From assembly GCF_005491425.1 (NCBI RefSeq), contig NZ_CP028083.1, positions 1,884,001-1,948,000 on the forward strand: a stretch of DNA of 64,000 bases. Reading direction: 5' to 3'. The position numbers and the translations under genes are program-made. Below, piece by piece: positions 24,185 to 33,269 of this stretch. Each line of letters begins with the position of its first letter. Within the stretch, counting starts at the first letter, position 1. The notes beneath the pieces were generated by a model that saw nothing but the letters and a program-made list of their open reading frames with translations, did no database searches and was not told the DNA's origin. This DNA is from Lysinibacillus sp. SGAir0095. GTDB lineage: Bacteria; Bacillota; Bacilli; Bacillales_A; Planococcaceae.

Positions 24185-25696
24185 ATGTCAAGCACATTAA
24201 TTATTATTGGAATAGCTGTATTTATACTTTTAGCCATTATTGCGGTGTATATTACAAAATACAAAACAGTTGGACCCGATGAAGCCTTGATTGTAACAGG
24301 AAGTTTTTTAGGGTCAAAAAATGTTCACAAGGATGACTCAGGTAACCGAATAAAAATTATTCGTGGTGGAGGGACGTTTGTATTTCCTGTATTCCAACAA
24401 TCAGAGCCACTAAGTCTATTATCTAGCAAACTTGAGGTCACTACACCGGAAGTATATACAGAACAAGGTGTTCCAGTAATGGCTGACGGAACAGCAATCA
24501 TTAAAATTGGCGGCTCAATTTCCGAAATTGCTACAGCTGCTGAGCAGTTTTTAGGGAAAAGCAAGGCAGACAGAGAAAATGAAGCGAAGGAAGTTTTAGA
24601 AGGGCATTTACGCTCCATTTTGGGATCCATGACTGTTGAAGAAATCTATAAAAATCGTGATAAGTTCTCACAGGAAGTTCAACGTGTAGCAACACAAGAT
24701 TTAGCAAAGATGGGACTAGTCATTGTCTCCTTTACAATTAAGGATGTTCGTGACAAAAATGGTTATTTAGATTCTTTAGGTAAACCTAGAATTGCGCAAG
24801 TCAAACGTGATGCAGATATCGCAACTGCGGAAGCTGAAAAGGAAACACGTATTAAACGAGCAGAAGCTGAAAAAGAAGCCCAAAAAGCTGAATTACACCG
24901 AGCAACAGAAATTGCGGAAGCTGAAAAAGAAAATCAATTGAAAATAGCAGAGTATAAACTTGAACAAGACAAAGCAAAAGCACGTGCTGACCAAGCTTAT
25001 GAGTTGGAATCAGCAAGAGCAAAACAACAAGTAACAGAGCAAGAAATGCAAATTCGAATTATTGAACGTCAAAAGCAGATCGAATTAGAAGAAAAAGAAA
25101 TTTTACGTCGTGAGAAACAATACGATTCTGAAGTGAAGAAAAAAGCAGATGCTGATCGATATGCTATCGAACAAAATGCTTCTGCTCAAAAAATGAAAGA
25201 ATTAGCACAAGCTGATGCTGAAAAATACCGAATTGAATCCTTAGCGAAAGCCGAAGCCGAGAAAATCCGTTTGGATGGTTTAGCAAAAGCCGATTCCGAG
25301 CGTGCTCAAGGGGAAACAGAAGCGGAAATCATTCGACTTAAAGGGTTGGCTGAAGCAGAAGCGAAACGTAAAATTGCGGAAGCGTTTGAACAATTTGGTC
25401 AAGCGGCTGTCCTTGACATGATCATTCGCATGATGCCAGAATACGCAAAAGAAATAGCTAGTCCATTATCCAATATAGATAAAATTACTGTAGTGGATAC
25501 AGGAAACGGTGAAGGTGGCGGTGCAAATCGTGTCACATCCTATGCGACAAACCTTATGTCCAGCTTGCAAGAAACCTTAAAAGCATCATCAGGGATTGAT
25601 ATGAAGGAATTAATTGAAACTTTTGTAGGGAAGCAGCCAATTCAAGCTACGATTGAAGAATTGAACATAAGGGAAGAAGAAAAACATTTAGTATAA
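24185..25696 (+). CDS. floT: Flotillin FloT
   Basis: A 503-residue flotillin, a scaffold of ordered membrane domains that influences signalling, secretion and wall synthesis. An N-terminal membrane hairpin (about 3-24) is followed by the SPFH/PHB domain (about 30-200) and a long Ala/Glu/Lys coiled coil (about 215-410) with EAEKE-type repeats, ending in a C-terminal assembly tail. Length fits FloT (YuaG). Clear aggagg precedes ATG 24185. Operon with yuaF; the third gene of the B. subtilis operon, yuaI, is absent. Confidence 0.93.
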   Translation: MSSTLIIIGIAVFILLAIIAVYITKYKTVGPDEALIVTGSFLGSKNVHKDDSGNRIKIIRGGGTFVFPVFQQSEPLSLLSSKLEVTTPEVYTEQGVPVMADGTAIIKIGGSISEIATAAEQFLGKSKADRENEAKEVLEGHLRSILGSMTVEEIYKNRDKFSQEVQRVATQDLAKMGLVIVSFTIKDVRDKNGYLDSLGKPRIAQVKRDADIATAEAEKETRIKRAEAEKEAQKAELHRATEIAEAEKENQLKIAEYKLEQDKAKARADQAYELESARAKQQVTEQEMQIRIIERQKQIELEEKEILRREKQYDSEVKKKADADRYAIEQNASAQKMKELAQADAEKYRIESLAKAEAEKIRLDGLAKADSERAQGETEAEIIRLKGLAEAEAKRKIAEAFEQFGQAAVLDMIIRMMPEYAKEIASPLSNIDKITVVDTGNGEGGGANRVTSYATNLMSSLQETLKASSGIDMKELIETFVGKQPIQATIEELNIREEEKHLV

Positions 25697-25830
25697 TTTG
25701 GACAGATTATAATAATTAGATCGAATCGTATCAACTAATTTTAAATATTGTGGCTCCGATATACAATAATGACGAATAGATGTAGTACAATACAAAAGTA
25801 TTTGTTTTGTGAAAGTAAAGGAGAAGTTAC

Positions 25831-26244
25831 ATGCTATCAGTCATCCTGAGTTTTAAAAGATTATTAAAAGGACTCTATCACGGTGTAAAAGAGCCACAAT
25901 TTATAAGTATTCTAACAACTGTTGCTTTAATTGTGTTGTCGGGAACTTTGTTTTACACGAGGTTTGAAGGCTGGGCGAAAATTGACGCATTCTATTTTGC
26001 GGTAGTAAGTCTAATTCCAACTGGAGTAGATACAGATTTAGTTCCATCTACAACGGGCACGAAATTATTTACAGTCCTGTATTTAATCATAGGTACCGGG
26101 TTAATGTTTGCTTTATTAGTCAATTTAGGCCGTGCAATTATCAAAGAAGACAAACCTAAAAAATATAAATTACGTACTGATGTAAACAACATAGAAACGG
26201 TTCCGCCGAAAACATTAAAGGTAAAAGATTCGGAAAAAAAGTAA
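25831..26244 (+). CDS. Two-span pore-domain (ion channel-like) protein with atypical filter
   Basis: A 137-residue membrane protein with the layout of a two-helix potassium-channel subunit: outer helix (about 27-45), re-entrant pore helix with FYFAVVSL (about 54-61), filter, then inner helix (about 76-97) and a charged cytoplasmic tail. Where K+ channels have TVGYGD-LVP this protein has IPTGVDTD-LVP, so the GYG core is lost while the flanks are kept. It might be a channel of different selectivity or a degenerate one. ATG 25831 follows aaaggaga. Monocistronic with its own terminator. Confidence 0.7.
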   Translation: MLSVILSFKRLLKGLYHGVKEPQFISILTTVALIVLSGTLFYTRFEGWAKIDAFYFAVVSLIPTGVDTDLVPSTTGTKLFTVLYLIIGTGLMFALLVNLGRAIIKEDKPKKYKLRTDVNNIETVPPKTLKVKDSEKK

Positions 26245-26248
26245 TATT

Positions 26249-26286
26249 AACAAGAAGTCTCGAAAAATTATCGAGGCTTCTTTTAA
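26249..26286 (+). terminator. Terminator after the channel-like gene
   Basis: agaagtctcga/tcgaggcttct arms (one mismatch) and a T-run. Confidence 0.8.
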
Positions 26287-26600
26287 AACCACTTAATAAA
26301 CGGAACAATACCAAGTGCCTTGAATTAATGAAATACAGTCCACGTCTCAAAAAAGAAGAATGCATCGAGTAACAGGATGATTAGCTTAAGAATATTCTGA
26401 GAAACCTTCAACCAGAGGCGAAATTGATACGTTCCGCTCAATCAACGGAAAGATACAACCAAGCGAGATCTTAAATACCGAGATATTCGAGAAATTATCA
26501 ATGAGCTAGATCAGTGTCTATTAACTTCAGATGAATTTACAACGCCTTGGACGAGCTTGGAAGATCCTTTTAAATGAGAATATGAATAATCATTAAGAAG
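26287..26600 (+). pseudogene. Probable gene remnant
   Basis: This stretch has no complete ORF, yet a 49-codon frame without a start (26428-26577) reads like real protein, with a charged helix (RDLKYRDIREIINELDQ) and a DPFK end, and it is followed at once by a good terminator. I read it as the 3' end of a decayed gene of unknown family. The evidence is compositional only. Confidence 0.35.
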
Positions 26601-26628
26601 AAAGGGGCTAAATTAGTCCCTTTTTTTA
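26601..26628 (+). terminator. Terminator after the gene remnant
   Basis: A 10-bp stem (aaaggggcta with tagtcccttt, one G-T pair), a 3-nt loop and seven T residues. Confidence 0.8.
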
Positions 26629-26717
26629 TTTGATCCAATAATAATTGCCATAACCTTTAATGGGTACATGATTTGTTCGTTAATCCAACATACTATCACC
26701 AAGGTGGTGGATCTATT

Positions 26718-28829
26718 ATGTATAACTTTGAATCCGTTGAATTGAAAAACCATAATGATGAATTGCAAGTTGTATTACATATAAAGGTTCCAAAAAATTC
26801 AACCAGAACTGAGTTTGGCGCAGAATTTAACTTCAAAAAGGAAGAGACATTAAGAAGCAATGCAATTAACTTTGTAAAAAAGCAATTTCCAAAACTAAAG
26901 GTAGCTTCTATTGTTGTAGTAGCTGGAACACTCTTGCTAACGACCATACCAATGCAAAAAGCAGAGGCTCATGAAGCTAACTTTAATATGAGTTATCTCT
27001 ACTTTGGGAATACAAACTCTTATATCAGCCAAGTAGATAAAACACAAGGAAATTTGAATCTTGTTTCACCGAGTTATTTTGATTTGAATCCTGATGGATC
27101 TTTGAAGGTTACGTCTCAGTTTGATATAAAATTTGTAACAGAGATGCACAACCGAGGTATTAAAGTAGTACCTTTTCTAAGTAACCATTGGGATCGAACA
27201 ATAGGACGTGCCGCCCTTGCAAATCGGGAAAGGCTAACAACTCAGTTAGCCGAATTTATTATTAAGAACAATTTGGATGGATTACAGGTTGATATCGAAA
27301 ATACTACTGAGATTGATCGAGATGCTTATACGGATCTAGTAAGACTTCTCCGGCAAAAATTACCTGCAGATAAAGAAGTTTCTGTGGCTGTCGCTGCCAA
27401 TCCGAATGGTTGGACGAAAGGATGGCATGGTACGTACGATTACAAAGAATTAGCGAAGTATTCAAATTATCTCATGATTATGGCATATGACGAATCTTAT
27501 AATGGGGGTCCTGAGGGGCCGGTCGCTAGTATTGGATGGGTTGATCAATCTATACAATATGCCATAAATCAAGGTGTTTCCCCTGAAAAAATTGTATTGG
27601 GAGTACCATTTTATGGCCGTTACTGGAAAGAAGGCGCCCCAGCAAGTGAGGGAGGCTCTGGAATATCGAATGCAAAAGTTGATGAAATGTTAGCCAAATA
27701 TGGAGGGACCGTAGTTTTTGATGAGCGATCAAAATCACCAAAGGCAACTATCACGATTAAAAGCGGAGATCCTACAACGACGATCGCTGGAAAAACTTTA
27801 GCACCGGGTACTTACCATCTTTGGTATGAAAATAATGATTCCATAAGAGCAAAATTACGTCTTGTTCATAAGTATGAGCTTAAAGGAACTGGAAGTTGGA
27901 GCTTAGGTCAAGAAAACACTTCAATGTGGCAGTATTATAAAACATGGATGTCCCATGATGGAGTTGAGGTTGTGCCAATTAATCCTACTCAACCGAAAGA
28001 ACAAACAGGAGTGGTCTCACCAGTACAAACCACATACACAGTACAAGTAGGTGATTCTTTATGGAAAATCGCCACTAATAATAAGATGACAGTAACTGAT
28101 TTAAAAGTAATAAATGGCTTAACATCTGATGTTATAAATGTTGGGCAGATTCTGAAAGTAACAAGTTCTATAACACCAACTTCAACAAATCAACAACCAA
28201 TTGTGACTAACCCAAAAGCAGGTACTCCTGGTGCTATATCGGCTCCAGCACAGGAAGCCGTATCGACTAAACCAGCTGTAAAACCTGCACCGACCCCTGT
28301 GAAAAGTGCTTCGACAACGAATAAAGGTAGTGTTGCGAACTCTTATTCTACCCTAAAAATAGGTTCGAAAGGTTCAGCTGTAGTCACATTGCAAAACAAA
28401 TTAATAAAAGTGGGTATTTACAAGGGAAAAGCTACAGGAACCTATGACACAGGAACGAAAAATGCTGTTATTGCCTTTCAGAAAAAATATAAGCTCGCTG
28501 CAGATGGAATAGCAGGGGCAATAACGCAAGCAAAACTTGATTCAGTTACACCAACAACCGTTGTTAAAAATACTACCCCAACAACAAGTAAAGCAAATGT
28601 AACAAAGGCAAAGATCTATCCTATTTTAAAGTTAGGTTCGAAAGGATCAGCTGTTGTAAACATGCAATCAAAATTATTAAAAGCAGGTGTCTATAAAGGG
28701 AAAGCTACAGGTACTTATGACAGAACAACGAAAAATGCCGTAATTGCGTTCCAGAAAAAATATAAATTAGCGGCAGATGGAATTGCTGGACCCGCAACAC
28801 TAGGCAAACTAGATTCCGTGGTTAAATAG
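26718..28829 (+). CDS. GH18 glycosidase with LysM and two peptidoglycan-binding repeats
   Basis: A 703-residue exported wall enzyme. An N-terminal basic/acidic stretch of about 53 residues precedes the membrane/signal segment (ASIVVVAGTLLLTTIP, then AEA) near residues 62-85. The GH18 barrel follows (about 90-405): its catalytic motif is DGLQVDIE, keeping the acid/base Glu but with Gln where chitinases have Asp, like spore and wall N-acetylglucosaminidases of the YaaH type. Then come a LysM domain (about 435-480), a Pro/Thr-rich linker, and two nearly identical PG_binding_1 domains (about 545-605 and 638-700). ATG 26718 follows aaggtggtgg. The next gene starts 11 nt on. Likely substrate is peptidoglycan rather than chitin. 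Confidence 0.88.
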   Translation: MYNFESVELKNHNDELQVVLHIKVPKNSTRTEFGAEFNFKKEETLRSNAINFVKKQFPKLKVASIVVVAGTLLLTTIPMQKAEAHEANFNMSYLYFGNTNSYISQVDKTQGNLNLVSPSYFDLNPDGSLKVTSQFDIKFVTEMHNRGIKVVPFLSNHWDRTIGRAALANRERLTTQLAEFIIKNNLDGLQVDIENTTEIDRDAYTDLVRLLRQKLPADKEVSVAVAANPNGWTKGWHGTYDYKELAKYSNYLMIMAYDESYNGGPEGPVASIGWVDQSIQYAINQGVSPEKIVLGVPFYGRYWKEGAPASEGGSGISNAKVDEMLAKYGGTVVFDERSKSPKATITIKSGDPTTTIAGKTLAPGTYHLWYENNDSIRAKLRLVHKYELKGTGSWSLGQENTSMWQYYKTWMSHDGVEVVPINPTQPKEQTGVVSPVQTTYTVQVGDSLWKIATNNKMTVTDLKVINGLTSDVINVGQILKVTSSITPTSTNQQPIVTNPKAGTPGAISAPAQEAVSTKPAVKPAPTPVKSASTTNKGSVANSYSTLKIGSKGSAVVTLQNKLIKVGIYKGKATGTYDTGTKNAVIAFQKKYKLAADGIAGAITQAKLDSVTPTTVVKNTTPTTSKANVTKAKIYPILKLGSKGSAVVNMQSKLLKAGVYKGKATGTYDRTTKNAVIAFQKKYKLAADGIAGPATLGKLDSVVK
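28360..28800 (+). repeat. Tandem coding repeat (two peptidoglycan-binding units)
   Basis: The segments around 28360-28530 and 28625-28800 encode near-identical domains (GSKGSAVV, YKGKATGTYD, KNAVIAFQKKYKLAADGIAG). Their DNA is also highly similar, pointing to a recent internal duplication. Confidence 0.8.
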
Positions 28830-28840
28830 GAGGACAATAA

Positions 28841-29299
28841 ATGAAAAAAATAATCGCTCTATTGGGAACAATTGTGCTTTTCTTTAATCTACATTCTCTT
28901 GCTTTTGCAGCAGAAGAAACACCGACGATTCCGTACTTTGGAATTGGGGCTACCGTCCAAGAAAAACTTGAAGGGGAGTATGTTGTTAAAACAGAAGGAC
29001 GAAAGGAGCAGGAGGGATTTGTCTACACACCTCCAAAAAGCTTTAGTAAAGAAAATATTAAATTTCAGATTACCATAAAAGGTAAAGGGACGGTATTACT
29101 TAAGCTAGAGGAAACAAGCGCAAGAGGCCAATATTTAAAAGAAAAAACAATGGAAGTTGAGCTAACAGAAGATTGGGCTACCTACGAAATGACCTATACA
29201 TTAGAAAGTCCATCTTCTCAAATCGATGCATCCGTCATTACAAAATCAAAAGAAAACACCGAATTCACATTTAAAAACCTTCAAATCATTGAAGAATAA
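28841..29299 (+). CDS. Secreted hypothetical protein
   Basis: A 152-residue protein with a clear signal peptide (MKKIIALLGTIVLFF...AFAAEE; cleavage near residue 24). The mature part is strand-rich and acidic, with alternating patterns like a small beta-sandwich, and might be a carbohydrate-binding module; this is inference. It lies 11 nt after the GH18 gene behind aggag, so the two are co-expressed and may act together at the wall. Confidence 0.75.
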   Translation: MKKIIALLGTIVLFFNLHSLAFAAEETPTIPYFGIGATVQEKLEGEYVVKTEGRKEQEGFVYTPPKSFSKENIKFQITIKGKGTVLLKLEETSARGQYLKEKTMEVELTEDWATYEMTYTLESPSSQIDASVITKSKENTEFTFKNLQIIEE

Positions 29300-29361
29300 G
29301 AACGAAAGCGGTTTGATTAAACATTAAACAAACATGATAATTTCACAATTTAACAAAACTA

Positions 29362-29405
29362 AAAACAAGTTGAGAAAAGTTTTTCTTCTCAGCTTGTTTT
29401 TATTT
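29362..29405 (+). terminator. Terminator after the GH18 operon
   Basis: aacaagttgagaa/ttctcagcttgtt arms (one G-T) and a long T-run. Confidence 0.85.
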
Positions 29406-29571
29406 TCTTATAGATTGAACTTGAGATGTTAATATCTACAAAAAATATATGCTTTCTATTTTGGTGTTCTCTCATTTATACTAGTATAATGTGTGTAAAA
29501 TAAGTTGCGAATGTGTATCTTAAAAAAACTAAATTTCTAAGATAAAAATGTTTCATAAGGAGGAAAATGAT

Positions 29572-30966
29572 TTGACAATAACAACAGGAGAATCATTAGT
29601 AGTAGATATTAGTAAATTAGACGAAAAAGGTTCTGGTCGTGCGATCATTTGGCGTGAGAATGAATTAGGAAACAAGAAAAAGCTACGCCTTACTATACCT
29701 CAAGCTTTACCAGGCGAAAAAGTAAGAGTAACGGTTGATAAGCCGGAACGAAGAAGAAGAAAGGCTTTACTGGATGAAATCATTGAAACTAATCCAGAAC
29801 GAATTGCGCCTCCATGTACGCATTTTGAACTTTGTGGTGGATGTGTATGGCAGCATTGGGACTACCAAGGCCAATTAAACCATAAGACAAATCATGTAAA
29901 AGAGGCAATTGAGTCTCAAGGATTCGATCCAAATTTGGTTAAAGAAACGATAGGTATGGAAAATCAGTGGCACTATCGCAACAAAATGGAATTTACATTT
30001 GCTGCAGACGGTTCTTTAGGTTTACACGAACAAGGGAATTTCAGAAAAATCATTTCACTTGAATCTTGTTTAATTGCTGGGAAGGAAATGGTAGAAGCAG
30101 CTATGGAAGTAGCTGATTGGGTAAAAGTACACCAATTACCGGGTTATAATAAGGATGCTCATGAAGGTCTTTTACGTCATTTAATGGTTAGACAATCCTT
30201 TGCTACAGGAGAAATCATGTTGGCGTTATTTGCAACAGAGTCACCAGAAGAACACCTGAAAGTAGCAGTAGATGATTTAATTAATCGAATCACAAATAAG
30301 TTCCCACAAGTGAAAAGCTTGATGTGGCTGGAAAATACTCAATGGGCAGACCGTACACAATCAGAAAAAAGTCATACATTAGCTGGACGGGACTTTATCT
30401 ACGATGAAATGGATGGTTACCGATTCCGCCTTTGGTTTGATACGTTCTTCCAAACAAACCCGGTACAAGCTCAAAAATTAGTTGATTTAGCAATCGAAAT
30501 GGGCCAACCTAAGAAAACAGAAAAAATGATAGATTTATTCTGTGGTGTTGGTACCTTCTCTTTACCATTTGCAAGTAGAGTGGGAGAACTAGCAGGGATT
30601 GAAATCGTAGAATCATCTATTGAATCAGCAAAACGTAACGCAGCAGACAATGGCATTGACAATACTTATTTCTTAGCTAAAGACGCAAGAAATGGAATTG
30701 ATGAGGTTTTAGAAACTTTCGGTACACCAGACTTATTACTTCTTGATCCACCTCGTTCAGGTGCGGGTGGGAAAGTAATGAGAAAAATCGGCCGTTCAAA
30801 ACCAGAACGAATCGTATATGTATCATGTAACCCTGATACATTTGCAACAGACATTAAAGAATTAGAACAATTTGGCTATGTCTTAAAAGTTGTACAACCA
30901 GTTGATTTATTCCCGCATACTGTCCACGTAGAATGTGTTGCGGAACTAACTTTAGAAGAAGCTTAA
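29572..30966 (+). CDS. 23S rRNA/tRNA (uracil-5-)-methyltransferase, RlmCD/TrmA type
   Basis: A 464-residue RNA m5U methyltransferase. A TRAM RNA-binding domain (about 3-62) is followed by the iron-sulfur cysteines CTHFELCGGC with a later Cys, then the SAM domain with FCGVGTFSLPF and the catalytic YVSCNPDTFATD, whose Cys attacks C6 of uracil. TTG 29572 is the start because aaggagg (29557-29563) lies 8 nt upstream; the earlier in-frame ATG 29548 precedes that site. Two such paralogs exist in B. subtilis (RlmCD and YfjO), and I cannot tell which this is. Confidence 0.88.
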   Translation: MTITTGESLVVDISKLDEKGSGRAIIWRENELGNKKKLRLTIPQALPGEKVRVTVDKPERRRRKALLDEIIETNPERIAPPCTHFELCGGCVWQHWDYQGQLNHKTNHVKEAIESQGFDPNLVKETIGMENQWHYRNKMEFTFAADGSLGLHEQGNFRKIISLESCLIAGKEMVEAAMEVADWVKVHQLPGYNKDAHEGLLRHLMVRQSFATGEIMLALFATESPEEHLKVAVDDLINRITNKFPQVKSLMWLENTQWADRTQSEKSHTLAGRDFIYDEMDGYRFRLWFDTFFQTNPVQAQKLVDLAIEMGQPKKTEKMIDLFCGVGTFSLPFASRVGELAGIEIVESSIESAKRNAADNGIDNTYFLAKDARNGIDEVLETFGTPDLLLLDPPRSGAGGKVMRKIGRSKPERIVYVSCNPDTFATDIKELEQFGYVLKVVQPVDLFPHTVHVECVAELTLEEA

Positions 30967-30978
30967 TAAAATATAGAA

Positions 30979-31017
30979 AATCAAGCTCGAATACAATTTT
31001 TGTATTCGAGTTTTTTA
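30979..31017 (+). terminator. Terminator after the RNA methyltransferase gene
   Basis: ctcgaatacaa/ttgtattcgag arms around a short T-rich loop, with a T-run. Confidence 0.85.
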
Positions 31018-31178
31018 TTTAAGCAGATAAAAGATGGAAAGGAATTGAATAAGACGTGCATGCGATTTAATCGATGAGAATAATAAAAGCCAAAATTTTA
31101 CACTTAGATATAAAATCTAATGTATACTGAAAATATCCTGTTTACAAACTAGGATAATCTATTTTTAGGAGATTTATG

Positions 31179-31865
31179 ATGAAATTAGATTGTTTAATAG
31201 TTGATGATGAGATTGCTTTAGCTGAAACAACTTGTGAATATTTTAATATGTTTGAAGTCAAAACGTCGTTTGTAGCAAGTGCAAAGGAATGTGAACGTTT
31301 CTTGGAGGAACATGAACCTTCCTTGATTCTTCTGGATATTAATCTTGGGGATGCATCTGGATTTGATCTATGTAAAAAATTGCGCCAAACTACTCAGATT
31401 CCAATTCTATTTATTAGTGCTCGTTCCAGCGATGACGACGTACTAATTGCTCTTAACATTGGTGGCGACGATTATATACAAAAGCCATATACATTAAGTA
31501 TTTTATTAGCAAAAGTGAAAGCAGTGCTTAAAAGATATGGCAATGGTTCTAGCAATCAACAAGAAGTGTTCGAGTTTGGACAAATCCAAATTAATACGAA
31601 GCTCCATCGAGTGAAAGTAAAAGGTAATGATATCCAGCTAAAAACGATGGAATATAAACTTCTGACTTATCTGGCAAAGAATAAAAATAGAATCATCACT
31701 AAAGATGAACTGTTCCAAAATGTATGGGAAGATTCTTTTGTAGGGGATGGAACCCTAAACGTACATATTCGACATTTACGGGAGAAAATTGAAGATAATC
31801 CAAAGGAACCGCAAATAATAAAAACTGTATGGGGAACGGGATATGTTTTAGAGGATACCAACTAA
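31179..31865 (+). CDS. OmpR-type response regulator
   Basis: A 228-residue regulator. The receiver domain (1-120) has the phosphoacceptor Asp in LILLDINLG (about 53), the paired acidic residues DDE near the N-terminus and the KPY lysine; the winged-helix Trans_reg_C domain (about 130-226) binds DNA. ATG 31179 is better spaced from tagga than ATG 31176. The stop overlaps the kinase start (TAATG). Followed by kinase, ABC ATPase and permease, the usual setting of envelope-stress or peptide-sensing systems; the downstream ABC operon is its likely target. Confidence 0.9.
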   Translation: MKLDCLIVDDEIALAETTCEYFNMFEVKTSFVASAKECERFLEEHEPSLILLDINLGDASGFDLCKKLRQTTQIPILFISARSSDDDVLIALNIGGDDYIQKPYTLSILLAKVKAVLKRYGNGSSNQQEVFEFGQIQINTKLHRVKVKGNDIQLKTMEYKLLTYLAKNKNRIITKDELFQNVWEDSFVGDGTLNVHIRHLREKIEDNPKEPQIIKTVWGTGYVLEDTN

Positions 31866-33130
31866 TGAGAATAAAACTGCTCATTGTCAGTGTTTTGGTA
31901 GTTTTCTCTGCTGGAATTTCTTTTTCAATGATTGTTATTAACAATAAAAATAGTTCGGAAATGGATCTTGTAGCCATAAATGATGTGGTTAAAACAGTCG
32001 AAAAAAATTGGGGGCAAGTTAGTGAAGAAATATTTCAAAACAGCGGCATAGAACAACCTTTTTCAATTATTGATTACTCAGAAAAAGTGATCTATCAATC
32101 ATCAGGAAATCATTTTATTAATTTGTATGAAGCCATTAAAAAGAGAGATTCAATAATCGATTTAAAGCAAAATAACCAGATTGTAGGGAAAATTATTATC
32201 CATAATAACGAAGAAGAAATAATGGAACAAATGAAAAGTGAATTAGTCAAATCCATAGGTTTGATCTTGGGTCTATTAATGATTATAAGTATTCTTTATA
32301 TTGTCTATATTTACAAAACGTTATTGAAACCCTTTCAGCAGCTTAAAAGTTTTGCGGTGAATGTTGCTAGAGGTAATCTGGAGATGCCATTAAAAATGGA
32401 CAAAAACAATTATTTTGGTGCGTTTACGGAAAGTTTTGATATATTGCGTGAAGAACTGGCTACTGCTCGTCAAAAAGAGTATGAATCTAACCGTAGTAAA
32501 AAAGAGCTTGTTGCTACATTAAGTCATGATATTAAAACGCCTGTGGCTACAATCAAAGCGGTTAGTGAATTAATGTTGATGCAGGCAAAGGACGATAAGG
32601 TGATTATGCAAGTGAATACGATTTATACAAAAGCTGAGCAAATAAATTTACTGATTACGGATATGTTTCATGCCTCTTTAGAAGAACTGCAACAGTTAAA
32701 GTTAACAGTATCCGAAGTAGCGAGCGAAGTACTTGTTGATATGATAGAAAATGTAAATTACGATCATCAAATTGTCTATGATTCGATTCCACAATGTATT
32801 ATACTAACAGATCCCGTCCGAATGCAGCAGGTAATTGACAATATTATCAGCAATTCATATAAATATGCTGGAACAAAGATTATTATTAATGCTCGTATCA
32901 ATCAGGGATATCTTGTACTCGTCATTATGGACTTTGGAGCAGGAATTTATGAAGAAGAATTACCTCTAGTGTTCAATAAATATTTTCGCGGGCAAAATGT
33001 TGAGGGGAAGAATGGATCTGGCCTAGGTTTATATATATCGAAATACTTCATGGAAAATATGCACGGCCGAATTAGCTGTTACAACCGAAATGATGGTTTT
33101 ACAGTTGTCTTGAATATTAAACTTGCTTGA
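31865..33130 (+). CDS. Sensor histidine kinase
   Basis: A 421-residue kinase with two membrane segments (about 3-22 and 128-150) flanking a roughly 100-residue extracellular sensor, then a HAMP-like linker, a dimerisation domain with the phospho-His in TLSHDIKTPVA (about 221), and an ATPase domain with the N box (DNIISNSYKY), DFGAGI and GSGLGLYI. The extracellular loop is longer than in BceS-type kinases, so it may sense its ligand itself. Coupled to the regulator gene by a 1-nt overlap. Confidence 0.9.
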   Translation: MRIKLLIVSVLVVFSAGISFSMIVINNKNSSEMDLVAINDVVKTVEKNWGQVSEEIFQNSGIEQPFSIIDYSEKVIYQSSGNHFINLYEAIKKRDSIIDLKQNNQIVGKIIIHNNEEEIMEQMKSELVKSIGLILGLLMIISILYIVYIYKTLLKPFQQLKSFAVNVARGNLEMPLKMDKNNYFGAFTESFDILREELATARQKEYESNRSKKELVATLSHDIKTPVATIKAVSELMLMQAKDDKVIMQVNTIYTKAEQINLLITDMFHASLEELQQLKLTVSEVASEVLVDMIENVNYDHQIVYDSIPQCIILTDPVRMQQVIDNIISNSYKYAGTKIIINARINQGYLVLVIMDFGAGIYEEELPLVFNKYFRGQNVEGKNGSGLGLYISKYFMENMHGRISCYNRNDGFTVVLNIKLA

Positions 33131-33187
33131 AAATTAAGAATTAGTTAAGGAATGCACAAAGATTTAATAAGAATTCATTATGTATGA

Positions 33188-33216
33188 TAAGACTGTAATC
33201 TTCATTACGGTCTTTT
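33188..33216 (+). terminator. Hairpin terminator between kinase gene and ABC operon
   Basis: aagactgtaat/attacggtctt arms (one mismatch) with loop cttc and a T-run. It separates the two-component genes from the transporter genes. Confidence 0.8.
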
Positions 33217-33269
33217 TTCTTTGAAATGAAGTATTAAATATAAGCTTAAAAAGGGAGAGTTCCAAAAAC

